Shown here: in pieces, positions 54,126-64,000 of the stretch
How positions within the stretch are numbered: position 1 is the stretch's first letter
Layout: each line of letters begins with the position of its first letter
Source: Nitzschia sp. DOCU1
Lineage: Eukaryota > Bacillariophyta > Bacillariophyceae > Bacillariales > Bacillariaceae
DNA length: 64,000 bases
Assembly: GCA_951394045.1 (NCBI GenBank)
Contig: OX595999.1
Span: 62,001 to 126,000 of the forward strand
Direction of reading: 5' to 3'
Made by a program: the position numbers and the translations under genes
The notes under the pieces: model-generated
The model's database searches: none
The model's input: only the letters and a program-made list of their open reading frames with translations
Told to the model about the DNA's origin: nothing

Positions 54126-55824
54126 ATGACGCCGTCCCCGCGAGAACATCAACACATCTCGTCGTCACAGAGCAAAGATACTATGGATAACGACAACATG
54201 TTTATCCTTTCGGCGCCGATTTCTTCAGTGGCATCCTTGCAGTCGTTTGGAGACGAGTCTGTCGGAGGATTTTCTACCGAAAAGAGTTACTTGGAGAATC
54301 AAAACAAAGTGGTCGTCATTACGACTCCGTATTCGACTGGGGTCAATCTGGCACATGAAATCTCTCGCAAAGGCTTTAAACTGATTTGTTTGTGGAATCG
54401 AGGCATTACGGACGAAATGAAAGGCCATGTTCCTCAATCATGTGCCGACTTGAGATATCTCGCCGAATTAGATGAAGCTGAAACACTCGAAGAAACGGAA
54501 CGACTAGTCCGAGACGCGGCACAAGAGCGAGAGATTGTCGCCGTCATTTGTGGAGGCGAAGCAGGAGTCGATATCGCCGATGCCTTGTCGGAACGAATGG
54601 GTCTCTTGTCGAATGGAACAGCGATCGCAAATCGTCGCGATAAAAAGTGCCAGCAAGAGTTGATCCGAGCCGCCGGGTTACGAGCAACGCGTCAAGCGGG
54701 TGGGAGTGAATGGTCCGACGTTGAGGACTTTTTGCTGGAAGAACAGTATCCGGTGATTGTCAAGCCAAACGATTCGGCTGGGTGTAAGTAAGCATGATAA
54801 CAGCATGTTGCAAGCGGCTATATATACACGACTCACTTTTTGTTTTACTTGGTTTCTCTCTACTGCAGCCGATGGGGTCAAATTGTGCCACTCGTTCGAG
54901 GAAGCCAAGGAACATTTCTTTTATCTGCGCAACAGCCATGATTCCATGGTCCATGGTGGAGCTTGTGCCAACGTTTTGTGTCAAGAGTATTTAAAAGGAA
55001 AGGAATATGTCGTTGATCATGTCTCTTTGAACGGCGTCCACAAGACAACCATGATTTGGTTGTACGACAAGCGACCGGCCAATGGAGCGTCCTTTGTTTA
55101 CTTTGGTGAATACGCGGTTGATGTGCAGTCACCCGAAGCACAGCTATTGATTCCCTATGCTAGGCAAGTCTTGGACGCCTTGGGTATCCAGCACGGTCCG
55201 TCACATGGCGAATTTATCTTGAAGGAAGACGGCCCTTGCTTGGTTGAGATGAATTGTCGATGCCAAGGGGGCCAAGGAAGCTGGCAACCCATTGCACAGG
55301 GCATGACGGGTGGATACGATCAAGTGACGGCTTCCGCTCAGTGCTATTTGGAACCAGAGCGCTTCGAGGAACTCCCCTCGCTTCCTCCTAGTCCGTTCCT
55401 GGCGTCTGGTCAGATTGTGGACCTTGTTAGCTATGTGGAAGGAACCATCAAGGATACTCCGGGCTTCCGTCGGATCGTACGGTTGCCTTCCTTCATTTCA
55501 ATGGAGACGCCATGCCATCCTGGCTCCAAAGTCTACAAAACGATTGATCTAGTCACAGATGCTGGTTCAGTCATTTTGATGCATCACGACCCCAAGGTCT
55601 TGCAAGACGACGTCAACTACATTCGAGCTTTGGAAGCACACAATGCACTGTTTGTGTTGGAGGAAGAGTCTAGCAAGCTTTGGCCTGCCGCACTTGAACG
55701 CAAGTTCTCGGTACCCAAGGATCCCGAGCCAATCGTCTACGCAGATGCCATGCCTCAAAGCATGTATCTTGAACGAAAGTTTTCTCTACCAAAAGAGCCG
55801 GCCGATATGTACATGGAGCGCTAG
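54126..55824 (+). CDS. ATP-grasp ligase-like protein (one intron)
   Basis: Two exons, 54126-54783 and 54869-55824, giving 537 residues. The 85-nt intron has gtaagt at 54784 and ends ctgcag. Splicing joins NDSAG to SDGVKLC in frame, restoring the usual ATP-grasp motif. First ATG in frame chosen; the frame is open to 54081 without an ATG. Visible: an N-terminal nucleotide-fold part (VVVITTPYSTGVNLAHE), YPVIVKPNDSAGSDGVKLC (ATP-binding Lys), CQEYLKGKEYVVDHVS, and GEFILKEDGPCLVEMNCRCQGG (Mg-binding Glu/Asn). Likely joins an amino acid or similar carboxylate to an amine using ATP. The C-terminus has a short duplicated element (LERKFSVPKDPE, LERKFSLPKEPA). Confidence 0.88.
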
Positions 55825-56152
55825 GGAGAAGACGAGAACAGGATACGATACTGCACACTAGCGCTGATGGTAGACGGCGTACGTCGTTCCGGAGGGCGAT
55901 GAGATCGATCCATTTCAGTCGTCAGGGTAATTGCAATCTAGAATGTGCGCAATTTAAACTGCACGAACTATCTACACATCAAGTAACATTTGTTTCATGA
56001 ATGGTAGTATTAAAACAGTGTTGTTTTATGTAGTAAATCTTGTAGTCATGTAGAATTATGCAGATGGTTTCGTGGGGGATTGTTCTTGGTTCCACGGAAT
56101 GTGTTAGCGGAGGGGGCGAGAGGTCCTTCTTGCTTGGCAAGGGAGCTCTTTC
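55825..56152. other. spacer between convergent genes
   Basis: Contains both 3' ends; no further feature seen. Confidence 0.4.
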
Positions 56153-56536
56153 TTAATAGAAGACGTCATGATCCGCATCCAGGATCGCAAGGGCAGAATT
56201 TATGGTTTCGAGGACAAATAGAGCAGTCTCTTCATTGCTCCTCGTCAGTGCCGACGGTGCTTCTGCTGTTCTTGTCCTCGTTGCGACGCAAAAACACTTG
56301 ATGTTGACGCCGCCGCGGATGATGTTAGTAGTGGGTGTGACTGTTGTTGGGCGGGAAGAAGTGGAAGTTCTTGGAGAAACCGAGGATTCGTAGTAGCGAG
56401 GAACCAAAAGGAGGTTCAGAGGATGGCTGTCTTGTGTATTATTAGAGGGCGCGGCCGTAGTGCTATCACAGACGATACATCCTTCGTGGGAACATCCTCC
56501 TTTATAGTGCGACGAAGGATCCTGATTCATTGTCAT
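56153..56536 (-). CDS. small protein of the four-gene family
   Basis: 127 residues from the ATG at 56536. Starts MTMNQDPSSHYKGGCSHEGC. The middle is low-complexity with Thr/Ser/Arg, then the family helix in ETALFVLETINSALAILDAD and a short end HDVFY. The most diverged of the three copies on this side; it lacks the long acidic tail. Unknown function. Confidence 0.55.
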   Translation of the reverse strand: MTMNQDPSSHYKGGCSHEGCIVCDSTTAAPSNNTQDSHPLNLLLVPRYYESSVSPRTSTSSRPTTVTPTTNIIRGGVNIKCFCVATRTRTAEAPSALTRSNEETALFVLETINSALAILDADHDVFY

Positions 56537-56857
56537 GGTGCTGCTTGTTGCTATGACGTGCTTTACTTTAGGATTTCGCAGAAATTTGGAGATTATTTGT
56601 GGGGTGTCCCTGCGATCAATGATCTGCAGTTCTTTTAGTGCCCTTAGTATTAATACTATAATACCAGAACGCTAGCAAAGTGTTAGAGCTCGGATATTTT
56701 TATCGATTCGCGTTCCGGACATCGGCATGAACTTTGTATGGGGCGGTTCGATGTCCATCCAATCAACAACAGTTGCAGTTGACGAAGTGTCGGAAGCCAG
56801 ACGGTGAGAAACCGAACCGTATCTTTGATTTGTTTCACCGGGTAGCAGGTTGAAAGG
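56537..56857. other. spacer before the 480-bp tandem repeat
   Basis: Likely promoter of the small-family gene. No other feature seen. Confidence 0.35.
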
Positions 56858-57800
56858 AATGTCAACGGTCATTATCAACGAAGACAGCTGCCATTGTTCC
56901 ATTTTCTACCAGTTGACCGAGTTGACACGCACAGTAATCCTTAAATGTACCATCATTTCTTTTATTTACTCTGCTGTCGCGAATACGCCATTTTGGTATT
57001 ACATGCAGCTTCCGCAATTAAAAACATTAATATCTCTCTCAATCCTTCAACGTCTTCGCAGCTAAGCCCACCAAACAATCTGCAACAATGATCCTTATCT
57101 ACTATCGGTACTCGCTATCAAAACCTCCATCTGAAGAACAGCACGGAACAACCCATTCTTCTTGTGTTCTGCGAAAAAAACGGAACTCGATGACATCTTT
57201 CGACAAATGCGAACTACCGGTAGGCAGAGATATCTCACATGATTACGACAGTACAGGTACGATTTTTTTCCTACCAGGGTTACGAGAATGTATCTACAAC
57301 AAGAAGAACAACGCCATCATCTCCCGTGCTCTTGTCTAATGTCAACGGTCATTATCAACTAAGACAGCTGCCATTGTTCTACCGGTATTTACTAAGACAC
57401 TCAGCTGTATTGCCCACGCAAAGTAATCGTTAAATGTACGATAATTTCATTACGCTGCTGTCGCGTATGCGCCTTTTTGGTATTGCATGCAGCCTCCACA
57501 ATCGAATACAGTAATAGCCCTCTCTTTCTATCCTTCAACGTCTTCGCAGTTAAGCCCACGAAACAATCTGCGCATAAACTTTATCTCTACTGCTGAATGT
57601 GAACTACGAAAACCCGAATCTGGCCACTCTGAAGAACAGCACGGAACAACCAGTCTTCTTGTGTTCTACGAAAAAACTGCATTCGATGTCATCTTTTTCG
57701 ACAAATGCGAACGAGAGATAGATGATCCCTGGTTTATGATGACTACACTACGATTGGCGCTTTCCTACCGTAGTACAGGTAGGTCCCCTTCTACGACCAC
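56858..57800. repeat. tandem duplication of about 480 bp, diverged
   Basis: Copy 1 about 56858-57340, copy 2 about 57341-57800. Shared landmarks in order: aatgtcaacggtcattatca, agacagctgccattgttc, taaatgta-cat/gat-atttc, tgctgtcgcg, tttttggtatt-catgcagc, atccttcaacgtcttcgcag, ctgaagaacagcacggaaca, tcttcttgtgttct, and cgacaaatgcgaac. The copies differ by many substitutions and indels. No intact frame runs through either. Confidence 0.85.
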
Positions 57801-57988
57801 CACTGCCGGACGGGTCCTGCTATCTATGAAGAAGATAGTAGTAGGATTTTCTACCAAGTCTACCGCCAACACCAACATCTAGTAGAAGAACAACGCCATC
57901 ACCCGTGTAGTTGATTCTTCGAGCCCCTACTAGAGTAGCGCTTTTATATTGACTACTAGAGCAAACCAGGATGGTAGCTAGCTCGCAG

Positions 57989-59925
57989 CTAGCTAGTGTC
58001 GTCAAGAGATAACGGTGGCGGTGAACATGGTGGTTCAAACAAGGAACTCACGGGCGTGGCACTCATGCTCAAGGTTCGTTGTAACAATCCTGCTGGTAAG
58101 GCTCCAATAGTGGCATGCTGACGGGGTTCGTCCATCCACAAGGCAGGATGTTGTGCGGCTGCCAAGGCAAATCCCGGAGATCCAGCGGGTGCTTCTTGTT
58201 CCCCTGCCACTAGAGTTTCCACCATGTGATTGCTGTTGCTGCTACTGCGGCTACTACTACCATTCATGCCATTGGAGTTGGCCGCCGCCGCAGCCGCCAC
58301 GGCTGCCGCATGTTGTTGTTGTTTGGCAGCTGCGATATGATGCAATCCTACTACCGTGACTTGTCCTGTGGTAGAGTCAATCGACACTCGTGCGGGTGCA
58401 TCCATGGTTTCATCAAAAATGGGTGCCACACAGGGATTCGAGTCACCGCCTTGACAAACAGGAAACAATAGAAACGAACAATGAGCTAATGAACAAAATG
58501 AAACTGGTGCAGCAATCAAACGAGCCTCTTTCACTCACCTTTTCCTGTTGTCTCGAGGAATCGAAATTTACTGACAATCATGCGATGCCCGGCGTACATG
58601 GCTGTCGCTTCCCGACACAAACGATGAATTGGCTCCAGCTCGACATCTTTTGTGGACAAGCAATCCAATGGAAGTCGGCAAAGAGTAGTATGAATAAAAC
58701 CATCTCCATCACCCATGCCTGGAGTTTTGAATTCAATCGTCGGTTGGCGCGTGAGAGGTGGGCGTTGACCACGTGAACGATGGCGAGGTTGTTGTTGCTG
58801 AGTATCGGTAGCGGCAGTAGTAGCTCCATTTTCTTCTTGTTTCGTCGCCGCCAATAATCTCCGTGAAGAAAGACTAGGAACTTGTAATTGTGGTTGTTTG
58901 TCGGCAGCACCAGCCGTATCCTCTGCTTGTTTCTTTTCATCGCCACCTAGATCATTTGTTCCAGCAAATACATCTTGTAATAAAGCAGCAGTGCTTTGCT
59001 CATCCATCAAACTTTGTTTATGTGCATGATACGTCAGTGGTTTTCGTTTGTAATTTTCATTTTCCGTCGTAAAACAATGGACAATTTCTCGTCTTAGGCG
59101 GACCATGGGATCCAAATCCGTTCCATGCCGATCTTGCAAAATATAAGGTCCATCTTGTAAATAGCGTTCCCCGACCGTCCGCCATAGTGCCACTAGCGTT
59201 TTTCCACCCAACAAAATGATGCGTTCCAACTCTAGGACAAACGGATGATGAAAATCCACCACCAACGCTTGTCGCAAACGATGTGCGAGTGCTTGACTGA
59301 GTGCATGATTATCGGCGGGATCCGGCAACATGGTATGCCACCACCATGGAATAGCTACCGTAACATGCATGTCTTGGGGCGGGATCAAGTTCAAGTCGGG
59401 AATCCAAACGCCGCGTGTCGTCATATCGGTCGAATATTGCAGAGGAGCCAAAATGTTATGCCGGGCTTCTTCCATGAGGTGTTGCGTCATTTGATCCAGC
59501 ATGATAATGACCGTCCTATGGGATTTGGTGCCTTGCTTCCAATACGACAAGGCGGAATCCATTTCAGCATGTCGTTTTTTTAGCAGAGAATCAAAATTGG
59601 CGTGCCCCAGCACGAGAGATTGTTCCTGAGATTGCCGGGCTTTTAAATAGTAAGACAAAGTGCGTCGTTGATTGGCTTCCTTGACTGTAGACGTCTTGTC
59701 CAAGTTGAAATCTTTGAAATGTTCAATAATCGAAGGCAACGTATCGTGCCCATACGCTTGTTCTTCTTCCACATGCCATTTGGCGTTGGTTTGACGACGT
59801 TTGGAACGTAGCCGACGTTGATAGGACCAAGTCACTAGCACGGAAGCACTAGCCACTGCCGTGGTAGTCAGAAGGACCACGTTCCAAGACGACGACGAAG
59901 ACGACGACTTGTTAGTATTCATCAT
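57989..59925 (-). CDS. 2H-phosphoesterase-like membrane-anchored protein (one intron)
   Basis: Exons 59925-58539 and 58449-57989, giving 615 residues; the 89-nt intron (58450-58538) starts gtgagt and ends gtcaag, and joins ETTGK to GGDSNPC in frame. One transmembrane segment at residues 14-34 (WNVVLLTTTAVASASVLVTW). Two H-x-T-x motifs, HVTV at residue 187 and HTTL at residue 412, are the signature of 2H phosphoesterases (LigT/AKAP7-type), which cleave cyclic phosphates or 2',5'-linkages. A disordered Gln/Thr-rich insert of about 80 residues lies before the second motif, and the C-terminus is Ala/Asn/Ser-rich. Substrate unknown; family call moderate. Confidence 0.7.
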
Positions 59926-60753
59926 TGTTGCGGGATCATTTGATCTTCTCTATATTGTCAAGCTATGGTGTTGTTCGAAACAAAGAGGTGAGCGAGAGAG
60001 ACCTCTTCACAACGCACCTTTCTAACCGAAGACGATGGGCGCCATCGTTTTGCGGTGAGATCTTGTGCAAAACGTTCGGCAGAACAGCGTTGGACGTTAA
60101 AGACGTTACAATTTTTGGCGCGCACGGGATCGGCTCGCGCGACAAAATTACATAAGCCATCCATCATACACGGAATGTCGTTTGAGACACAGTTACATAA
60201 CACCAATTCTGGTTGCGAGTGTATGACTTCATCGACTACTTTAGTGTGGAGGGATAGAGTGACATCATCGCCCAGGGAGGCAATGTCAGCTGGCGTAGCC
60301 ATCGAGCTTGCCGTTCAAGGCACTTTGATGGATGCTCCATGCCGAAGGGGACACTTGCTGCCTCTCTTTCAACAGAATGCAGCATGAAAACAGGACAAGT
60401 CGCTACGCTTTGGAGTATATTATTGCTTCGATCAATTCAAAATAGAGCGTCTATGAAGTACGTGAATATGGTTGGAGTTTTGAATAAAGATGCAACCATA
60501 CGCATTTGGCAATTCGAGAAAGGGAATCTCTGCCGCTGCAAGATATCCTGCAAGGAGCCATCAAATTTACTACTTCTACTCTAGCAAAAGAGTGCTGGAC
60601 TTGTTTAAATGCAAGCTGTTTATGGATTTGTCAAATGCTTCAGTCTACTCAACGATTTGCAGTAGCGACAGCGTGCATATCAGTTCGGGGTCGAGGCAAC
60701 TATTGAATATGGAAGAACATGCATGTGATAATGAGGAGGCGATAGGATCCATC
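59926..60753. other. upstream region with diverged repeat copy C
   Basis: 60020-60206 carries agacgatgggcgcc, then tgtcgtttgagacaca and gttacataacacc, in the order seen in the dispersed upstream repeat (34507, 48587). An open stretch at 60497-60706 (ERESLPLQDILQGAIKFTTS) looks faintly coding, but nothing supports a gene. Confidence 0.4.
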
Positions 60754-63700
60754 TTAGGTCGCCAAGACAGAAATGTGAAGGTGGTCGTGATGTGACTGGG
60801 TTACATCGGGACCCTCCGTTACCACGCAGTAGCAATTGCGAGAGCAGCAATCAGTCCAAACTCCATTGGCATCTGTGGAAGGATCCCAGATGGCTCCCTT
60901 GAATATCAAATAGTAGATCTTGAGAGTGTCATGATTTTCCATCAGCCACGTGGTGACTTCAAAGATGAGCGCCTCGTGGGCTGGCGATAGATCCACGGCA
61001 TCGTTTGTGTTAGCTTTGGCTAAGGCACCGCTTGCGTCCACCCAGACATCAAGACCGTTTCCTTTGTCATGACCGGGATAAGTTGTGACTGTGATACCCG
61101 GGAAACAATCGTGAATAGCATCTCGAAGATACTTTGCACGTTCGGTCCAGCAATAGCCAGTACAAGTTCCAGCAATATTGTTGTTTGATGTTCGGCAATC
61201 GCCAGAAGAAAGAGAAGTAACAAATTGGCTCTCGCTCTGGCTGCCAGAAAGGAGGTTAAGAAACCACCCAGCCTGGGTCATGATGTCGCTTCCATAGTCA
61301 TTATTGTAAGTGCCAGCGTCCATCGAAGAGATGCTTTGCACACTTTCAATGCCACTGTTGTAGCACACGACAGCACCTTTGAGCACGAGCGCTCTTGTCC
61401 ACGTCAGACCAAGATCTGAGTCCTTGGTGGCAAGATTAGCACCATTTTTAAACTTGTCTTCAACGAGTTTGAAGCACCGCAAGAAAATGTCTGCGGCTGA
61501 GCGCATATGTGTGAGACCCAAGGGGCCGTCTGAATCAATTGCCGCTTGAATGATCGGCATTCCATGGTAGCATTTGTCGATCTGGAAGACTCCGTAACCC
61601 CAACATTTTTTTTTGGAAATTTTACCTGTGCACTCACGGGAAGCTTGTAGATCGGCCCAGCCGGTGTGACATGTACCCTTGCCAAGAAGTTCTCCGAAGC
61701 CACTCTCTCGTGAGGCAAGAGCGAGGAGAAGAGGTAGAGGGATCGATTTTTCTGTGCTGACCTGTTGCAAGCGACTCATGAGGAGGTCATTCTTGTCAAG
61801 GGTCGAGATCTTGCGTTGCTTCGCAGCTTCGTGGCTGCGTACAACCGCATCGTTGATTCCACTGTCCCAAGATTCGGCATTTTTGCCCCAGGCACACCAA
61901 TGACGGTCTTGGTTGCATTCCCTTATGGCGGTAAGCAAGGGATCCTCCGTTTCAATGTATTCGTATAGGACCATGGAGTCAACAATGATCTGGACGACAT
62001 GTTAGTGAAGCGACAATGAAAAGGGTCTAGTTGGCATGCAAACTTACCAGCGCTTGGTCTCTATCGTCATGGCCGTTTTGAACCCACAAGTCGAGCTGCA
62101 CGATATCCTCGTCAGTACCCAATTCTACTGCCAAAGGATGTCTTGAGGTAGACCCAGATTGGTCAAATGCGCCTAACCCAAGCCCCGTCAATGATCGCAT
62201 GACAATCGAAAGAGGGTTGGCAGTACTTTCTGTGCGAACGGCAATCATGAACACATCATCGAATTCCCATATGAGCTCCCCATCAGGATTCTCGTCTTTA
62301 TAAGACCTCCATACCAGGCATTCTTCTGTTTGAAACCTCCAGTTCAGGGAGAAGACGACCGATTTCAGCCCAGGATTAGTGGCAACATGAAATGTGTGCG
62401 AGGCATGCTGGGGGGAGACTTCGAAGTTCGTTGACAGCACCAGACTGTTCCTTTCAAAGTTAGAGCCTTCAGGAAGCAGCAAACGGCGTCCTCGGACGGT
62501 GATCGTATCCGTAAAAGTCGGCCCAACATTTTCCTGGAAAGGAGTAACGTATATGTTTTCTCCCTCCCAACCATCCAGGTCGGCATTGGCAATGTCCAAG
62601 TTCACATTCGGAGCAGGGGGGTTGAAGCCATGCATAACAATTTCGGTATTAAGACTGTTGTCTGCTGCTCCAAAGCCGATTTCATTATTTGGGCCTATCG
62701 CAACAATAGTGTTACAACATGAAGGCAGACCCGAGAAATATGCACTGCCTGTAGTAGTCTCGACGGTAGAAGAAATAGCTTGGTTGTAGGCAAGAAAAGC
62801 AGTGACACTCACAGGCCCCAGGAAGGTATCGCCATTTTCGTTCAAGAGCGTAATAGTAAAATAGTCCTCCCCGGCAAAAAAGGAGTCTTCGAGATAAAGG
62901 ACGTTGCCCAAAGAATCTTTCGCTTGGAACAAGACGCGGTTTTCCCCATTGACAGGCTCCGCTTGAGTACAAATAGTAGAGGGCGTCTTGACAAGTATAC
63001 ATGGGTGGTTGAACGCAACGCCATTGACAGTAAAGTCCACGGCTCCTGTCCCGAATTCTGCACCAGCCTCAAGTTGAACGCAGACTTCCACAAAGTCGAG
63101 CCAGCCGGCATAGTTGAAGCTCGTTGTGGATGGTTTAGAAAGCCAGAGAGACGGTAAAGCAACACCTGGTACCGGATCCGGTGCCTTCTTCGTTTTCTTT
63201 TGCTGTTTCTTCCCATTGGTAGCAGGACGACTATTACTCATGCAGTCTTTTGGAGGAGGTGATACTTCTGTCAGTGGACAGTACTCTGCAGTAGGTGGTG
63301 CGAGGTTGGTCTGGTGAAAGAGGAAGTGATAAATGGTCAGCATCCAGCAAATGATTGAAAGTCATGCATACCAATGGTGCTAACTTACGAAGCGAGTCCA
63401 ACCAGCAGATTCGCCGTCGAAAAGGGCGGGAACTCCCCCGCAATAGCTCGAAAATTCAATTTTGAAACCGTTGTATATGGGCTCGCCGGCCTTATTCACA
63501 CCATTGATCCAAATCACGATTAATTTTGGAATGTTCATCGCATTGACGATCGCGCCAGACGAGGCACCAGTGATCGACGTATACTTAAAAGTATCTCCAT
63601 TGCCAAATGGACCATCGAGAACTTGTTGAGCGATGAGCTGATCATCTTGACCGATTTCATAAATTTCGATTGATTGAACTGCAACGGGAATCAATTTGCG

Positions 63701-64000
63701 TGGATTATCCAAGTAACTGTCGATCTCGCACACTGTATCACGAACTGCAAGACTACGCAGGATATTGTTCGGGCAAACGAGGCTGAAATCGAATGTGAAT
63801 TCATAACTTGCCGGAGAACAAGCACAAATTTCTACCCCGATTTCTTCCGGACTAATTGGAGGATCATTGGGAGGAGGTGGTTCTGTCGGTGTGCAGTACT
63901 CTTCAATATGCGGCGCGAGCTTGGTCTGGCAAAACGGAATAAAAACTAGTCAGAAACGAGAAGTAAAGAATTAAAAGCCATCCATACCAATGTATCAAAA
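60754..64000 (-). CDS. large secreted-type protein with lysozyme-like and LAS-peptidase-like C-terminus (5' end outside window)
   Basis: Exons read from the minus strand: (before 63988, incomplete), 63925-63389, 63310-62048, 61989-60754. Introns of 62 (probable), 78 and 58 nt, all phase 0 with gta(a/t)g donors and cag acceptors. The second and third listed exons start alike (TKLAPHIEEYC-P, TNLAPPTAEYC-P), then proline-rich linkers and beta-rich cysteine-containing modules. The last exon encodes LPLLLALASRESGFGELLG with WGYGVFQIDKCYHG (goose-type lysozyme/transglycosylase-like, Glu in RESGFG), then GNGLDVWVDASGA and SHHDHLHISV, a zinc-binding pattern of LAS-type peptidases. Probably acts on peptidoglycan or a similar wall polymer outside the cell; it may serve defence against, or digestion of, bacteria (inference). 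Confidence 0.8.

Noticed and set aside
57890..57935. ttcgagcccc string suggesting a tRNA box B
   Set aside because: No matching A box or cloverleaf around it.

Overview
This is nuclear DNA of a eukaryotic microalga, most probably a diatom (inference). The evidence is three genes with heat-shock-factor (HSF) type DNA-binding domains, a Ty1/copia element of the kind found in diatoms, short GT-AG introns (58-89 nt), a sulfotransferase-like gene, and many low-complexity lineage-specific genes with long intergenic spacers. I cannot name the species.

1-15.5 kb: a convergent pair of paralogous TPR-like genes, two hypothetical nuclear-type genes, a 163-bp foldback element, a small acidic protein, an HSF-type gene, and a 2OG-Fe(II) oxygenase-like gene followed by two decayed copies of its own 3' end.

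15.7-34.3 kb: a tandem segmental duplication with a unit of about 4.8 kb. Each unit holds an HSF-type gene and part of a MOV10/SDE3-like superfamily-1 RNA helicase. The first copy of the helicase is truncated and is also split by a 7,654-bp copia retrotransposon. That element has 141-bp LTRs, identical at all 139 positions inside the two outermost bases, and a 5-bp target-site duplication. The second helicase copy is full length but carries one in-frame TAA, which the first copy shares. The retrotransposon pol frame has two in-frame TGA codons.

34.7-34.9 kb: a 200-N assembly gap, bordered on the left by a dispersed repeat that recurs upstream of two other genes.

34.9-47 kb: a visibly more AT-rich, repeat-laden block. 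It holds a large cysteine-containing unknown protein cut by the gap, three small RING-H2 proteins (one with two RINGs), an acidic protein with an internal 62-residue duplication, a TPR-like protein, another acidic protein, and an unknown coiled-coil protein flanked on both sides by near-identical arrays of 182-bp repeats.

47-64 kb: more conventional genes. These are a sulfotransferase-like protein, a steroid 5-alpha-reductase family protein, an ATP-grasp ligase (one intron), a 2H-phosphoesterase-like membrane protein (one intron), and a large secreted-type protein ending in lysozyme-like and LAS-peptidase-like domains that runs off the window. Three members of a family of small proteins with a shared N-terminus and a shared C-terminal helix lie among them; the fourth is at 9.2 kb.

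The least explained features are that small-protein family, the stop codon shared by both helicase copies, the repeat-flanked coiled-coil gene, and the RING-H2 cluster in the AT-rich block.
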